DNA of 64,000 nt from Senimuribacter sp049852125. Lineage in GTDB: Bacteria; Bacillota; Clostridia; Peptostreptococcales; Anaerovoracaceae. Position 1 is the first letter of the stretch. Each line of letters opens with the position of its first letter. The DNA is taken from the NCBI RefSeq assembly GCF_049852125.1, contig NZ_CP187532.1:2356001-2420000 (forward strand). The letters are read 5' to 3'. This document shows positions 50,467 to 59,159 of the stretch, in pieces. The notes below the pieces were generated by a model, which saw nothing but the letters and a program-made list of their open reading frames with translations, was not told where the DNA came from and made no database searches. The translations under genes and the position numbers were made by a program.

Positions 50467-51167
50467 TTCTTTTCTCCTTCCACAATAGCGTCTACGAGAA
50501 CGCCTGCAACTGCAAAGTAGTCAGGATCAATCTCATTAATCTCAACAATCTTTTCTGGTGCAATGATAGTATGCTCTGCAGCGCCTGCCATTACATAGTT
50601 AAAGTTTTTCGTTGTCTTGGAGCAATAGTAGTTACCAAACTTATCTGCTACAGTAGGTCTGATGAAAGCGTAGTCAGCGCGCAAAGGCATCTCGAACAGA
50701 TACTTCTTACCTTCGATTTCTACAACTTTCTTTTCTCTGCCCAGCTCATCAAGTTCCATCTGTACCGGAGTACCAACACCTGTCGGAGTCAAAACACCGC
50801 CAAGACCATAAGCCGCAGCTCTCAGTTTTTCGGCCAGAGTTCCCTGTGGAACCAAAGTGCACTTCAAAGTGCCTGCTACCATACCATCCCCGATCAGTGG
50901 GTTCATACCTACATGGGAAGCGATAATGTGGTCAACCATGCCTGCTTCGAGCAGCTTTCCAATACCTCTTGCCGTCTTAGCGCCGTAGGTTCCTACTGGC
51001 AGACCGCCATCGTTACCGATTACTGTCAAATGCTTAACGCCTTTTCTAACTAATGCGTCCATGATTACTTCCGGAGAACCTGTTCCAAGGAAGCCGCCGA
51101 CCATGATGGTCATACCGTCTTTAACACCTGCAACTGCTTCATCAGCAGTCATAATTTTGTTAATCAT
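50454..51167 (-). CDS. atoD: Acetoacetate/butyrate CoA-transferase alpha subunit
   Basis: 237-residue alpha subunit. The CoA-binding loop is VGGFLGTGSPE (about 22-32), followed by VIGNDGGLPVGTYGAKTARG, and the end of the fold carries IRPTVADKFGNYYCSKTTKNFN with the usual aromatic and asparagine residues. It partners with AtoA. ATG at 51167 seven bases after AAAGGTG. A strong promoter (51259-51287) and a terminator between kamE and this gene give atoDA its own transcript in addition to possible readthrough from kam. Confidence 0.93.
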   Translation of the reverse strand: MINKIMTADEAVAGVKDGMTIMVGGFLGTGSPEVIMDALVRKGVKHLTVIGNDGGLPVGTYGAKTARGIGKLLEAGMVDHIIASHVGMNPLIGDGMVAGTLKCTLVPQGTLAEKLRAAAYGLGGVLTPTGVGTPVQMELDELGREKKVVEIEGKKYLFEMPLRADYAFIRPTVADKFGNYYCSKTTKNFNYVMAGAAEHTIIAPEKIVEINEIDPDYFAVAGVLVDAIVEGEKKWQI

Positions 51168-51258
51168 GTTGAATCACCTTTCTATAATAAATATAGGATT
51201 AACGAACTCATAATTCCTGCTATCAGGAATCCTTCCAAAACTGCAATATCCCATCATT

Positions 51259-51287
51259 ATTATATGCCTGTCCGTTTCGAAAGTCAA
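51259..51287 (-). promoter_or_regulatory. SigmaA-type promoter of atoDA
   Basis: Minus strand TTGACT (51282-51287), a 17-base spacer and a consensus TATAAT (51259-51264), about 90 bases before atoD. Confidence 0.8.
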
Positions 51288-51296
51288 GGAATCATC

Positions 51297-51340
51297 AAAA
51301 AGCGAAAGACGCCGAATCTCGATCTTCAACGCCTTTCGGC
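51297..51340 (-). terminator. Terminator after kamE
   Basis: GCCGAAAGGCG (from 51340) pairs with CGGCGTCTTTCGC (to 51302), with small bulges, then TTTTT. It lies between kamE and the atoDA promoter. Confidence 0.65.
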
Positions 51341-51375
51341 ATTTTGACACGCTGTATTTAATTTTGCTGCGTAAC

Positions 51376-52170
51376 TTAACGGTCAGCAATGTTTGCCTTA
51401 CCCTGCCAGCCTCTCTTTTCAACTTCCTGCATGATATAGCTCATTACATGTTCCGCATACTTTCCAGGGCCAAAACCTGCGTCATAACCCAGTTCCTGTG
51501 CCAGCTCGTGGGAAATTCTAGGGCCGCCGCAAGTCAGGATCATCTTATCGCGAAGTCCTTCTGCTTCCATCAGTTCTACCATCTTAGTAAGCTGCTGGAT
51601 ATGAATATCCTTCTGCGTTACAGTCTGAGATACCAGAATGGCATCTGCATTGACTTCCTTTGCCTTTGCGATTAACTGTTCACAAGGCACCTGAGAACCC
51701 ATGTTGTAAGGAACAACATTCTTGAATCTTTCCAGACCGAAGTGACCGTGGAAGCCCTTCATCTGAATGATCGCGTCGATACCTACTGTATGTGCGTCAG
51801 ATTCGATAGACGCTCCTACAACGGTGATATCTCTGCCGATATGTTCGCCGATCCATTCGCCGCATTCCACACGATCCATAACAGTACCCTCTACCTTAGG
51901 CACGTTGATTGCTGTGAAATCGATCGTCGGCTGTGCGCAGCCATAAACGTTAAAGAATGTATATCCTGTTGTAAGTTCACAGTAGTACGCTACATTCGGC
52001 TCAGTAAGGCCTAATTTCTTTGCATACTGTTTTGCACATTCCTCTGCTTCTTCACCGTATGGTACAGGAAGAGTGAATGATAATTGAACTTTACCGTCGT
52101 TTAATGCGTCGCCGTAAGGCTTAACACATGTTAAATCTACACTGCTAGTTGCTTTGCATTCTGTTGTCAT
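51376..52170 (-). CDS. kamE: Lysine 5,6-aminomutase beta subunit (cobalamin-binding)
   Basis: 264-residue subunit carrying adenosylcobalamin and the pyridoxal-phosphate lysine. The DxHxxG cobalamin motif is seen in ESDAHTVGIDAI (about residues 122-133), followed later by the GGPRIS loop. Before it lies a small dimerisation domain. With KamD it moves an amino group of lysine or beta-lysine to C5, giving 3,5-diaminohexanoate in the fermentation route. Ribosome site AAGGAGGTG directly upstream; 14 bases after the kamD stop. Last kam gene before a terminator. Confidence 0.96.
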   Translation of the reverse strand: MTTECKATSSVDLTCVKPYGDALNDGKVQLSFTLPVPYGEEAEECAKQYAKKLGLTEPNVAYYCELTTGYTFFNVYGCAQPTIDFTAINVPKVEGTVMDRVECGEWIGEHIGRDITVVGASIESDAHTVGIDAIIQMKGFHGHFGLERFKNVVPYNMGSQVPCEQLIAKAKEVNADAILVSQTVTQKDIHIQQLTKMVELMEAEGLRDKMILTCGGPRISHELAQELGYDAGFGPGKYAEHVMSYIMQEVEKRGWQGKANIADR

Positions 52171-52184
52171 TGTAGCACACCTCC

Positions 52185-53738
52185 TTATTCGTGATCCATA
52201 AACAATTCAATGAACGGATTGAAGTAGTTTTCACCTTTAGTGCAAACGCCTTCCAGTCCGTGACCACCGTCAAACGGACGTTTAACGCCGCCGAAGATAC
52301 CCTTTTCAATAGTGGAGAAGAGACCTTCTTTTTCTACCTCAGCAAGGAGCGCGTCAGCTTTGCCCAGCACTTCCTGTGCTCTCTTCTGAATGATACCGTC
52401 CTTCTTAAACTCTACTTCATCACCGATATGTCTGCAGTTATTGAAGATATAACGAGCGTTTTCGATGGAAAGATATCTGTCCTGCATCAGCGGTGTATGA
52501 ATCGCTTCTGTCAGCATACCTGTCAGCAGGATGGACTGATTGGTCCATACAGTTACCAGGTTGAACAGCGCGTCCTGCAGATGGCCTCTGAAGATGTTGC
52601 CTGTCATAAACTTTGTAGGCGGCATGTATTTTAATCTTGCCTTCGGGAAGATTTCTCTTGCCATCTGTGCCTGAGACAGTTCAAGGAGGAATCCGTCCTC
52701 AGTGGATGGATCCATTTCAAACGCATGGCCCAGACCCATCTGTTCTTCAGGAATATTCGCAAGTACCGCGAACTGTTCGTTAATGAACTGGGAAGCAGTT
52801 ACTGTATGCGCTGCTTCAATAGCATCGTCTGTAGTCAGATAATTATCTTCACCGGAGTTAAAAATAATACCGCAGTAACCGATGATAACACGGCTCATGA
52901 ACTGGTCAACCAGCGTTCTCTGCATATTGATATCTCTGAACAGGATGCCGTAAATAGCGTCGTTTAACATAACATCCAGTCTTTCCAATGCACCCATTGC
53001 AGCGATTTCAGGCATGCACATACCGGAGGAATAGTTACAAAGTCTGATGTATCTGCCAACCTCTTCACCAACCTCATCCAGCGCTTTTCTCATGAGTCTG
53101 AAGTTTTCCTGCGTTGCGTATGTACCGCCGAATCCTTCAGTTGTAGCGCCGTAAGGTACATAGTCCAGCAGGGACTGTGCAGTTGTACGAATTACCGCAA
53201 TTACATCTGCACCCTGCCTTGCAGCAGCCTGCGCCTGAATCACGTCTTCATAGATGTTACCGGTCGCAACGATTACATAGATATATGGTTCAGGACCTTC
53301 GCCGATGGTGTCAAGATATTCCTGACGCTTTGCCTTCTGCATATCGATTCTTTCAAAGGTAGCTTTGATTGCCGGCTTTAATGCCTCAGCAGCTTCCGCC
53401 TGTGAGCAGGTAGGAAGCTTAGTGATATCCAGCTTGCCTGCTGCCATTTCTTCGGCGATTTCCTGCGGGGTCTTGCCGGTCTGAACGATGGCGTTTCCCA
53501 TCCAATAAGCAGCGCCTGTAGACAGCGCGCCCTCGTCCTTCAGCTGATCTACTACCACATTCGGCAGCGGAGTGTCAACATCGTCTACACCGTCGACACC
53601 CAAAAGTCTCAAAATCGTTCTTTCTGTGCTGACAGTAGTATGTCTGTCAATGAATTCCTGCATGTCGTGCGCGATATTTGCCGCATGCTGACGAGCACTG
53701 TCGACTACTTTTGGGTCAAGGTTCAGTTTGCTTTTCAT
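52185..53738 (-). CDS. kamD: Lysine 5,6-aminomutase alpha subunit
   Basis: 517-residue catalytic TIM-barrel subunit, the full length for KamD. It starts KSKLNLDPKVVDSARQHA and has the typical blocks TVSTERTILRLLGVDGVD, YVPYGATTEGFGGTYATQEN and SSGMCMPEIAAMGALERLD. It works as a heterotetramer with KamE and is inactivated by side reactions, hence the reactivase pair encoded upstream. Gap to kamE 14 bases and to kamC 13 bases. It converts L-beta-lysine from KamA to (3S,5S)-3,5-diaminohexanoate. Confidence 0.97.
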   Translation of the reverse strand: MKSKLNLDPKVVDSARQHAANIAHDMQEFIDRHTTVSTERTILRLLGVDGVDDVDTPLPNVVVDQLKDEGALSTGAAYWMGNAIVQTGKTPQEIAEEMAAGKLDITKLPTCSQAEAAEALKPAIKATFERIDMQKAKRQEYLDTIGEGPEPYIYVIVATGNIYEDVIQAQAAARQGADVIAVIRTTAQSLLDYVPYGATTEGFGGTYATQENFRLMRKALDEVGEEVGRYIRLCNYSSGMCMPEIAAMGALERLDVMLNDAIYGILFRDINMQRTLVDQFMSRVIIGYCGIIFNSGEDNYLTTDDAIEAAHTVTASQFINEQFAVLANIPEEQMGLGHAFEMDPSTEDGFLLELSQAQMAREIFPKARLKYMPPTKFMTGNIFRGHLQDALFNLVTVWTNQSILLTGMLTEAIHTPLMQDRYLSIENARYIFNNCRHIGDEVEFKKDGIIQKRAQEVLGKADALLAEVEKEGLFSTIEKGIFGGVKRPFDGGHGLEGVCTKGENYFNPFIELFMDHE

Positions 53739-53751
53739 CCTAATAGTCTCC

Positions 53752-55395
53752 TTATTTCAAATATTTTTTCGCTCCATCGATAATTTCCTTACCGATACCG
53801 AGCATTTTCGCAATGTTTAATGCATCCTTAGGTATTTCACGATTTTCCGTCACCTCATAAAGCCTGTAATCCATGTACTTACCGATGATATTAATCCGCT
53901 CTTTTCGGTTTGCATAGCGCAATTCACTGTCAAGCCGATTAAAATCCACATCCGCAAGACCGCGCACCTGCATATTAACAACGCCAGGTTCCTCACAGGC
54001 GGCCTCAAAATGCGTAGTGATCAGACTGATATATGGTTTTTCCATTAAATAATCTACCAGACTTCGGGTCAAAGCAAGACCCTCTACCGGGTTAGTTCCG
54101 CTGGCAATTTCATCGATAAGAAGAAGGGAGCGTTCCCTGCCATTATCCAGAATTTCTTTCAATTCTTCCATTTCACTGCCAAAACTGGAAAGTCCGCGTT
54201 CCACCGACTGACTGTCTCCTATAAGAATTTGCATATAATTCGACAATCCAATCCGCGCCGCTTTACACGGAACAAAAAAACCATATTGAGCCAGAATCGG
54301 TACTAAACCACATAGCTTGAGGGAGATTGTCTTTCCTCCCATATTTGCGCCGGTGATACAAGTAACGCCGTCGCGCAAAGAAATGCTTACAGGACAATAG
54401 TTCTTCTTCTTTGATAAAAGGATATCTTCTACCTGCAGCTGACGTCCTTCCGTGATCTCTACCACATGCTCATCTACGATCTCCGGTTTGACACATCTAT
54501 GCCCGTCAGCATAAAGCGCCTTTGCCAGAGTGAAATCCAGTCGGCCAATTCTCGCACAATTGTCAAGAAGCGCCTCCTGGAAGTTACCAATCTCCCGAGA
54601 TAATCTTTCTCTGATGATCGTTTCTTCTTCTTCAATCTCTGTATTCAAGTCTTCCATCTGTCCAGCAAGACCAAATACAGCCTCATTCTTTGTCAGCTCA
54701 AAAGTCACTGACATATAATCCTCATTTACAGCCTCCAGATCTGAAATCTGTCTGGCCTTTTCCAATAAATCACTGGATTTCGGAATTACCACATCAAATT
54801 TCGGTGTCAGAACAATGCCATATTCCTTCCGAATTTCCTCTTTACGCGTTTTTTGTTCACGACGAATGGCAATTTCCAATTGTTTTTTTTTCTTCCTAAA
54901 CGCCGCCAACGTCTCAGAAAAATCATCATAAATATAGAACGTATTCATTCGATCCTTTCGCGGATCCAGAATATCCAGAAGTTCCTCCGTATCTTCTAAC
55001 AAAAATTCCTCCGGCATGTCCGTCTTCGCGTTCCGGCAGATCTTCTCGATAGACCGCATGTTCAGCAGCAGTGATTTCACTTCATACAGCTCTACCACTG
55101 ATAAAGCGCTTGTACTGCTTCGCTCTATCGTATAGGTTACGTCCTTCATCACCATAAAGGTTTCAGAAAGCAGGCTAATCTCCTTCTCATTTTCCCGAGC
55201 AAAGTCCATCATCACTTGAACTCTGTCCAGCTCCTCCCGCAAAGCAGCTTCCTGTCCGGGAAAAAACGGTTTCGTTTCTTTGAGAACTTTCTTTCCAAAA
55301 GGAGTATTGATATCCAAATGATTCATCACATATTCCAGTCCGGTTTCCGTTCTGGTTTTTACATTAGCCAGCCTTTTGCCAGCTCCCTGCAGCAT
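53752..55395 (-). CDS. kamC: Lysine 5,6-aminomutase reactivase ATPase KamC (MutS-like)
   Basis: 547-residue MutS-related ATPase. A helical N-terminal two-thirds carries coiled-coil features (about 190-290). The C-terminal ATPase has Walker A TGANMGGKTISLKL (about 350), Walker B SLLLIDEIASGTNP and a conserved THFEAACE end block. Not a mismatch-repair protein: it lacks the mismatch-binding domain and lies inside the kam operon. Family knowledge names it, with KamB, as a factor that reactivates lysine 5,6-aminomutase by exchanging damaged cobalamin. ATG after AAAGGAG. Overlaps nothing; gaps of 13 and 23 bases on either side. Confidence 0.92.
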   Translation of the reverse strand: MLQGAGKRLANVKTRTETGLEYVMNHLDINTPFGKKVLKETKPFFPGQEAALREELDRVQVMMDFARENEKEISLLSETFMVMKDVTYTIERSSTSALSVVELYEVKSLLLNMRSIEKICRNAKTDMPEEFLLEDTEELLDILDPRKDRMNTFYIYDDFSETLAAFRKKKKQLEIAIRREQKTRKEEIRKEYGIVLTPKFDVVIPKSSDLLEKARQISDLEAVNEDYMSVTFELTKNEAVFGLAGQMEDLNTEIEEEETIIRERLSREIGNFQEALLDNCARIGRLDFTLAKALYADGHRCVKPEIVDEHVVEITEGRQLQVEDILLSKKKNYCPVSISLRDGVTCITGANMGGKTISLKLCGLVPILAQYGFFVPCKAARIGLSNYMQILIGDSQSVERGLSSFGSEMEELKEILDNGRERSLLLIDEIASGTNPVEGLALTRSLVDYLMEKPYISLITTHFEAACEEPGVVNMQVRGLADVDFNRLDSELRYANRKERINIIGKYMDYRLYEVTENREIPKDALNIAKMLGIGKEIIDGAKKYLK

Positions 55396-55418
55396 AGCGC
55401 TATCTCCTTTCAGTCAAC

Positions 55419-56435
55419 CTACATTCTAACGTCTATTACGGGTATCTCAGGCAAGGCCGTCTGCATTGCCTCCAGCAATACGCCGTGATCAAAAGAATAT
55501 CCGCCAGGCGCAAAAGGATTCACTGTAACCGCGGCCACAGTAATATTATCCAACACCCTGACAGAAAAACCCTTTTTAATCAGCTGCCGCCAACCAATAG
55601 CGTCAATAAATATCTTGGTTGGATCTTTCAGGACAAACTGTACCTGCTTCAGCCTTGAAGGATGAATATCCGCAATGACACTATTTGTAAGCGCCCCTGG
55701 AATATACACGTATTCAGTATCTTTATCAATCGCTTCGTCGATAAAGCGGCTGCCGCCGAGCCCCGTCAAAAGATCCAGTTTTTCTGCCCGATCTCCTTTT
55801 ATCAGCATAATTCGATCTTCCTTAATGTGATCGATAATCAGCTTCCTTGCATCTCCGTCCTCAAGAACAGGCAGATTATACAGATTAACAATATGAGATG
55901 TGTCCTCCACTACCTTCTTCAGGTTTCTTGACAAAACAGCTCCTGTTGCCAGAATAATAGCATCAGAAGTCTCCGGCGAGGCAATGGACTTTCTATCAAT
56001 AGCGCCATCGATGAGAATCAACTCGCATCCCATGTCAAACATCTCCGCGCACATCTTCTTCGTATCAGCCGTTGCCACCGGTCCCGCGATTTGCACATAT
56101 CCGCTGTCCGCCACCCGACAAAGCAGCAATTCCCCAATAGACGTTCTGTAATTGGATTTCCTCACGATTTCCAGACCTGCCTCAGCTAACTCATAAAGCT
56201 GCGTCGGTACAGACACAATCGTATCTTCATAGAGATATACTCTCGGTTTATCCGTTCCCGTTACCAGATCTGTCGTCTCGCCATCTCTGCCGGTGGAAGT
56301 AATACCGAGCTGCATCCCCTCGTCCATCGCTTCTTCTATCAAGTAATTGAGCGCTGTGGTCTTTCCGGCATTTTTAGCCATACCGACGATGGAAATCGTC
56401 TTATATTTCGTTGATAAATCGTAGAGTAAACCCAT
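55419..56435 (-). CDS. kamB: Lysine 5,6-aminomutase reactivase subunit KamB (P-loop)
   Basis: 338-residue P-loop protein. Walker A is VGMAKNAGKTTALNYLI (about residues 17-33), followed by TSTGRDGE. The middle has GCELILIDGAIDRKS, a Walker B-like stretch, and the C-terminus contains AVTVNPFAPGGYSFD. Partner of KamC in the reactivation of the B12-dependent aminomutase. The ribosome site is poor (TAGGATT), so expression may depend on coupling or on the long leader with the 56504-56531 hairpin. Conserved position between kamA and kamC. Confidence 0.9.
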   Translation of the reverse strand: MGLLYDLSTKYKTISIVGMAKNAGKTTALNYLIEEAMDEGMQLGITSTGRDGETTDLVTGTDKPRVYLYEDTIVSVPTQLYELAEAGLEIVRKSNYRTSIGELLLCRVADSGYVQIAGPVATADTKKMCAEMFDMGCELILIDGAIDRKSIASPETSDAIILATGAVLSRNLKKVVEDTSHIVNLYNLPVLEDGDARKLIIDHIKEDRIMLIKGDRAEKLDLLTGLGGSRFIDEAIDKDTEYVYIPGALTNSVIADIHPSRLKQVQFVLKDPTKIFIDAIGWRQLIKKGFSVRVLDNITVAAVTVNPFAPGGYSFDHGVLLEAMQTALPEIPVIDVRM

Positions 56436-56503
56436 AATCCTAAACCTATCTATAAAAAATATCTTAAAATCCTTTTTATCCTCCGGTTAAAATCCCAGAG
56501 GTA

Positions 56504-56531
56504 CAGAAAGGGGACCTTTGGCCCCCTTCTG
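56504..56531. other. Hairpin between kamA and kamB
   Basis: CAGAAAGGGG (56504-56513) pairs with CCCCCTTCTG (56522-56531). No T tract follows on the minus strand, so it looks like an mRNA-processing or stabilising hairpin rather than a full terminator. Confidence 0.5.
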
Positions 56532-56545
56532 CTATTTAACTGCTT

Positions 56546-57808
56546 TTATTCGTGCTTATTTCTTTCGTGTCTCAGCAGGTTGGCTGGTTCCATAGATTTG
56601 ATCTGTAATCCTTCGCCTAATGCGGATACACCCTGATACTTATAAGTCTTCTTACCGGTGCAGTAGTCGCATGTGCACTTCAGATCCGGCAGACGAGGCT
56701 GCGTGTAAGTGGTGATAACGCCTTCATAATTTCTGAGAATTACCTTATCAGGAGTCTCGGAAATGATGTACTGCGGCATTACCGGAGTCTTTCCGCCACC
56801 GCCCGGCGCGTCAACTACGAATGTAGGAACAGCGTAACCGGAAGTATGTCCTCTCAGACCTTCGATGATTTCGATACCCTTCGCAACGGATGTTCTGAAG
56901 TGTTCGATACCTACAGACAGGTCGCAGATGTAGATGTAGTAAGGTCTTACTCTGTTCTTAACCAGCTTCTGTACCAGTTCTCTCATGATGTGCTTACAAT
57001 CGTTAACACCTCTGAGGAGTACGGACTGGTTACCAAGAGGAATACCTGCGTCAGCAAGCTTTCTGCATGCTTCCGCTGCATCTTCCGTGATTTCCTGCGG
57101 GTGATTGAAATGTGTATTCAGCCAGATCGGGTGATACTTTTTCAGCATGTTTACCAGATTGTCGGTAATTCTCATCGGCATTACAACCGGTGTTCTGGAA
57201 CCGATTCTTACGATTTCCACATGATCAATTTTTCTCAGCTCGCTGATGATGTATTCTAATGTATCATCTTCTACGCACAGAGCGTCGCCGCCAGACAGCA
57301 GTACGTCTCTGACAACCGGAGTTTTTCTGATGTATTCGATACATGCATCGATATCTTCTCTGGATCTTGCGCCGTCAGTCTCACCAGCAAGTCTTCTTCT
57401 GGTGCAGTGTCTGCAGTACATGGAGCACTGGTCAGTGATCAGGAACAGAACTCTGTCCGGATATCTATGTGTCAGACCAGGAGCTGGGGAATCAGCGTCT
57501 TCGTGAAGCGGGTCAGCATCGTCAGCTTCAGATCTGTGCATTTCTGCCAGAGTCGGAACTGCCTGCATTCTAACCGGATCTCTCGGATCATCTGGATCCA
57601 TCAGGGAAGCATAGTAAGGTGTGATACCTACCCTGAATCCGCCGATAACCTTTTCAATGTCAGCTCTCTCCTGCTCAGTCAGGTTGATTACCTGTGCAAT
57701 ATCTTCCACAGTGGATAATCTGTGAGATACCTGCCAATGCCAGTCGTTCCACTGCTCGTCAGTAACATCCTTGAACAGAGGAATGTCCTTCCAATTTCTA
57801 ATTGCCAT
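56546..57808 (-). CDS. kamA: Lysine 2,3-aminomutase
   Basis: 420-residue radical SAM, PLP-dependent enzyme that turns L-lysine into L-beta-lysine, the first step of fermentation. The cluster motif is C-x3-C-x2-C in DQCSMYCRHCTRRRLAG (about residue 127), then DVLLSGGDALCVED and the PLP lysine region VDAPGGGGKTPVMPQ near residue 340. A zinc-binding tail is visible as CTCDYCTG. Full length for KamA. Ribosome site AAGGAGA. It follows kdd1 with a terminator-like hairpin between them and no strong separate promoter, so it is probably expressed partly by readthrough. Confidence 0.97.
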   Translation of the reverse strand: MAIRNWKDIPLFKDVTDEQWNDWHWQVSHRLSTVEDIAQVINLTEQERADIEKVIGGFRVGITPYYASLMDPDDPRDPVRMQAVPTLAEMHRSEADDADPLHEDADSPAPGLTHRYPDRVLFLITDQCSMYCRHCTRRRLAGETDGARSREDIDACIEYIRKTPVVRDVLLSGGDALCVEDDTLEYIISELRKIDHVEIVRIGSRTPVVMPMRITDNLVNMLKKYHPIWLNTHFNHPQEITEDAAEACRKLADAGIPLGNQSVLLRGVNDCKHIMRELVQKLVKNRVRPYYIYICDLSVGIEHFRTSVAKGIEIIEGLRGHTSGYAVPTFVVDAPGGGGKTPVMPQYIISETPDKVILRNYEGVITTYTQPRLPDLKCTCDYCTGKKTYKYQGVSALGEGLQIKSMEPANLLRHERNKHE

Positions 57809-57863
57809 AATAAATCTCCTTAAATTTACGGTTTAATATATGTGTATGATTATAATCACTTAG

Positions 57864-57892
57864 AAAAAACCGCAGCCCGCAGGGAGCTGCGG
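57864..57892 (-). terminator. Partial terminator between kdd1 and kamA
   Basis: CCGCAGC (57870-57876) pairs with GCTGCGG (57886-57892), with six Ts following on the minus strand. It may set the ratio of kdd1 to kam transcripts. A 12-base palindrome TGATTATAATCA follows at about 57848-57859. Confidence 0.75.
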
Positions 57893-57912
57893 CAATACTG
57901 TTATACGACTGA

Positions 57913-58944
57913 TTATGCGTACATTTCCTGGAACAATTTCTTCAGGCCTTCGTGTTCTCTCAGGCACTGCAGAGTGATAGCAGCGTGTCCCTTGGTGTAG
58001 CCGTTACCGATAATCATGTTAACGTCTTTACCAACGCCTTCTGCACCCAGAGCAGCCTTAGTGAAGCTTGTAGCCATGGAGAAGAAGTATACCAGACCGT
58101 CATCCTTACAAGCCAGGATGGAAGCCATTTCTGTATTTTCGATATTTACACAGTTGATAACGATATCAGCCAACTGTCCGTCTGTTAATTCCATAATCTT
58201 GTTGTACATACCAACAGCATCAGTAGCATCGTGTACGAAGTATTCGTCAGCCAAATCTAAGTTCTTAGCTCTGGCTTCAGATTTAGGAGAACCAGCTACG
58301 CAGATAACCTTACCAGTTACGCCAGCTCTTTTCTTTGCCTCATACAGGCACAAAAGACCGGATTTTCCGCCGCCACCGATAATAACTACAGTCTGTCCTG
58401 GTTTAACCAGTTTCGCAGTCTGAGCAGGAGCGCCGGCAACGTCTAATGCAGACAGAGCAAGTCCTTCTTCCATATCTTCAGGAAGCTTTGCATAGATACC
58501 GCTCTGGAACAGGATTGCCTGACCCTTGATGTCTACCTGGTCAATTTCAGGTCTTACTTCTAAGATTTCTTCGATTACCAGTGGAGTCAAAGACAGGGAA
58601 ACCAGCGTAGCAATTTTGTCTCCTGGTTTCAGATCGCCTACATAAGCAGGTCCTACTTCCTTAACAGTACCGATCAGCATGCCGCCGGAACCAGTCCAAG
58701 GGTTCTTATGTTTACCAGCTTTAGCAACGATGCCAAGCATAGTCTTCTTGATTTCTTCGATGTCGCCGCCTGCCCTTCTTTCAATTTCAGTAAAAGAAGC
58801 AGAGTCAATGTTCAGAGTCTTAACGTCGATCAGCACTTCGTTGTCATAGATTTCCATAGTGTTGTCGATAACGTCTGCTGGCTGTGGCAGTACGCCTTTT
58901 GGTGAAATAACTCTGTGGGTTCCGTAAGGGCATCCTTTTTTCAT
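57913..58944 (-). CDS. kdd: 3,5-diaminohexanoate dehydrogenase, copy 1
   Basis: About 343 residues. Oxidises 3,5-diaminohexanoate to 5-amino-3-oxohexanoate with NAD. The nucleotide-binding loop is VVIIGGGGKSGLLCL (about 168-182). Other family blocks: YGTHRVISPKGVLPQPA at the start, GKHKNPWTGSGGMLIG, and the C-terminal SMATSFTKAALGAEGVGKD. Two ATGs are possible; 58944 lies nine bases after AGGAGG, while 58953 directly abuts it. By eye about three quarters identical to the copy at 59160-60206. It has a sigmaA-type promoter, yet two dyads of the sigma-54 regulator type lie upstream. Confidence 0.95.
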   Translation of the reverse strand: MKKGCPYGTHRVISPKGVLPQPADVIDNTMEIYDNEVLIDVKTLNIDSASFTEIERRAGGDIEEIKKTMLGIVAKAGKHKNPWTGSGGMLIGTVKEVGPAYVGDLKPGDKIATLVSLSLTPLVIEEILEVRPEIDQVDIKGQAILFQSGIYAKLPEDMEEGLALSALDVAGAPAQTAKLVKPGQTVVIIGGGGKSGLLCLYEAKKRAGVTGKVICVAGSPKSEARAKNLDLADEYFVHDATDAVGMYNKIMELTDGQLADIVINCVNIENTEMASILACKDDGLVYFFSMATSFTKAALGAEGVGKDVNMIIGNGYTKGHAAITLQCLREHEGLKKLFQEMYA

Positions 58945-59016
58945 AATAATCATCCTCCTAAGAATTTAATATAAAAATTTAAATTTTATGCCTGTGCATA
59001 ATTGTTGACTAACCTC

Positions 59017-59045
59017 ATTATAAGTCAGCCGCGAAGCAGTGTCTA
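59017..59045 (-). promoter_or_regulatory. SigmaA-type promoter of kdd1-kam
   Basis: Minus strand TAGACA (59040-59045), a 17-base spacer and TATAAT (59017-59022). No GG-N10-GC sigma-54 pattern exists between kdd2 and kdd1, so this is the likely start of the kdd1-kamA unit. Confidence 0.65.
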
Positions 59046-59091
59046 TACTACAAATTCTGTGAAACCTTCGGATTATTAAAAAAATAACGAT

Positions 59092-59141
59092 CGAACCGTT
59101 TTGTGTTCGTTTTCTAATCAATATGAACTGAATTTGGTTCG
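59092..59141. promoter_or_regulatory. Two regulator-type dyads upstream of kdd1
   Basis: CGAAC-CGTTTTGT-GTTCG (59092-59109) and TGAAC-TGAATTTG-GTTCG (59124-59141), centres 32 bases apart. They share the YGAAC-N8-GTTCR pattern with the sites at kal and kdd2. Probable binding sites of the adjacent sigma-54 activator, inferred from recurrence. Confidence 0.6.
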
Positions 59142-59159
59142 ATCTCTTTAAAACATACT

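Noticed and set aside
53752..55395. DNA mismatch repair MutS
   Set aside because: Only the ATPase part matches; the gene sits inside the kam operon and is the KamC reactivase.
58945..59159. Sigma-54 promoter upstream of kdd1
   Set aside because: I checked both strands for GG-N10-GC and found none; a good sigmaA-type promoter is present instead.
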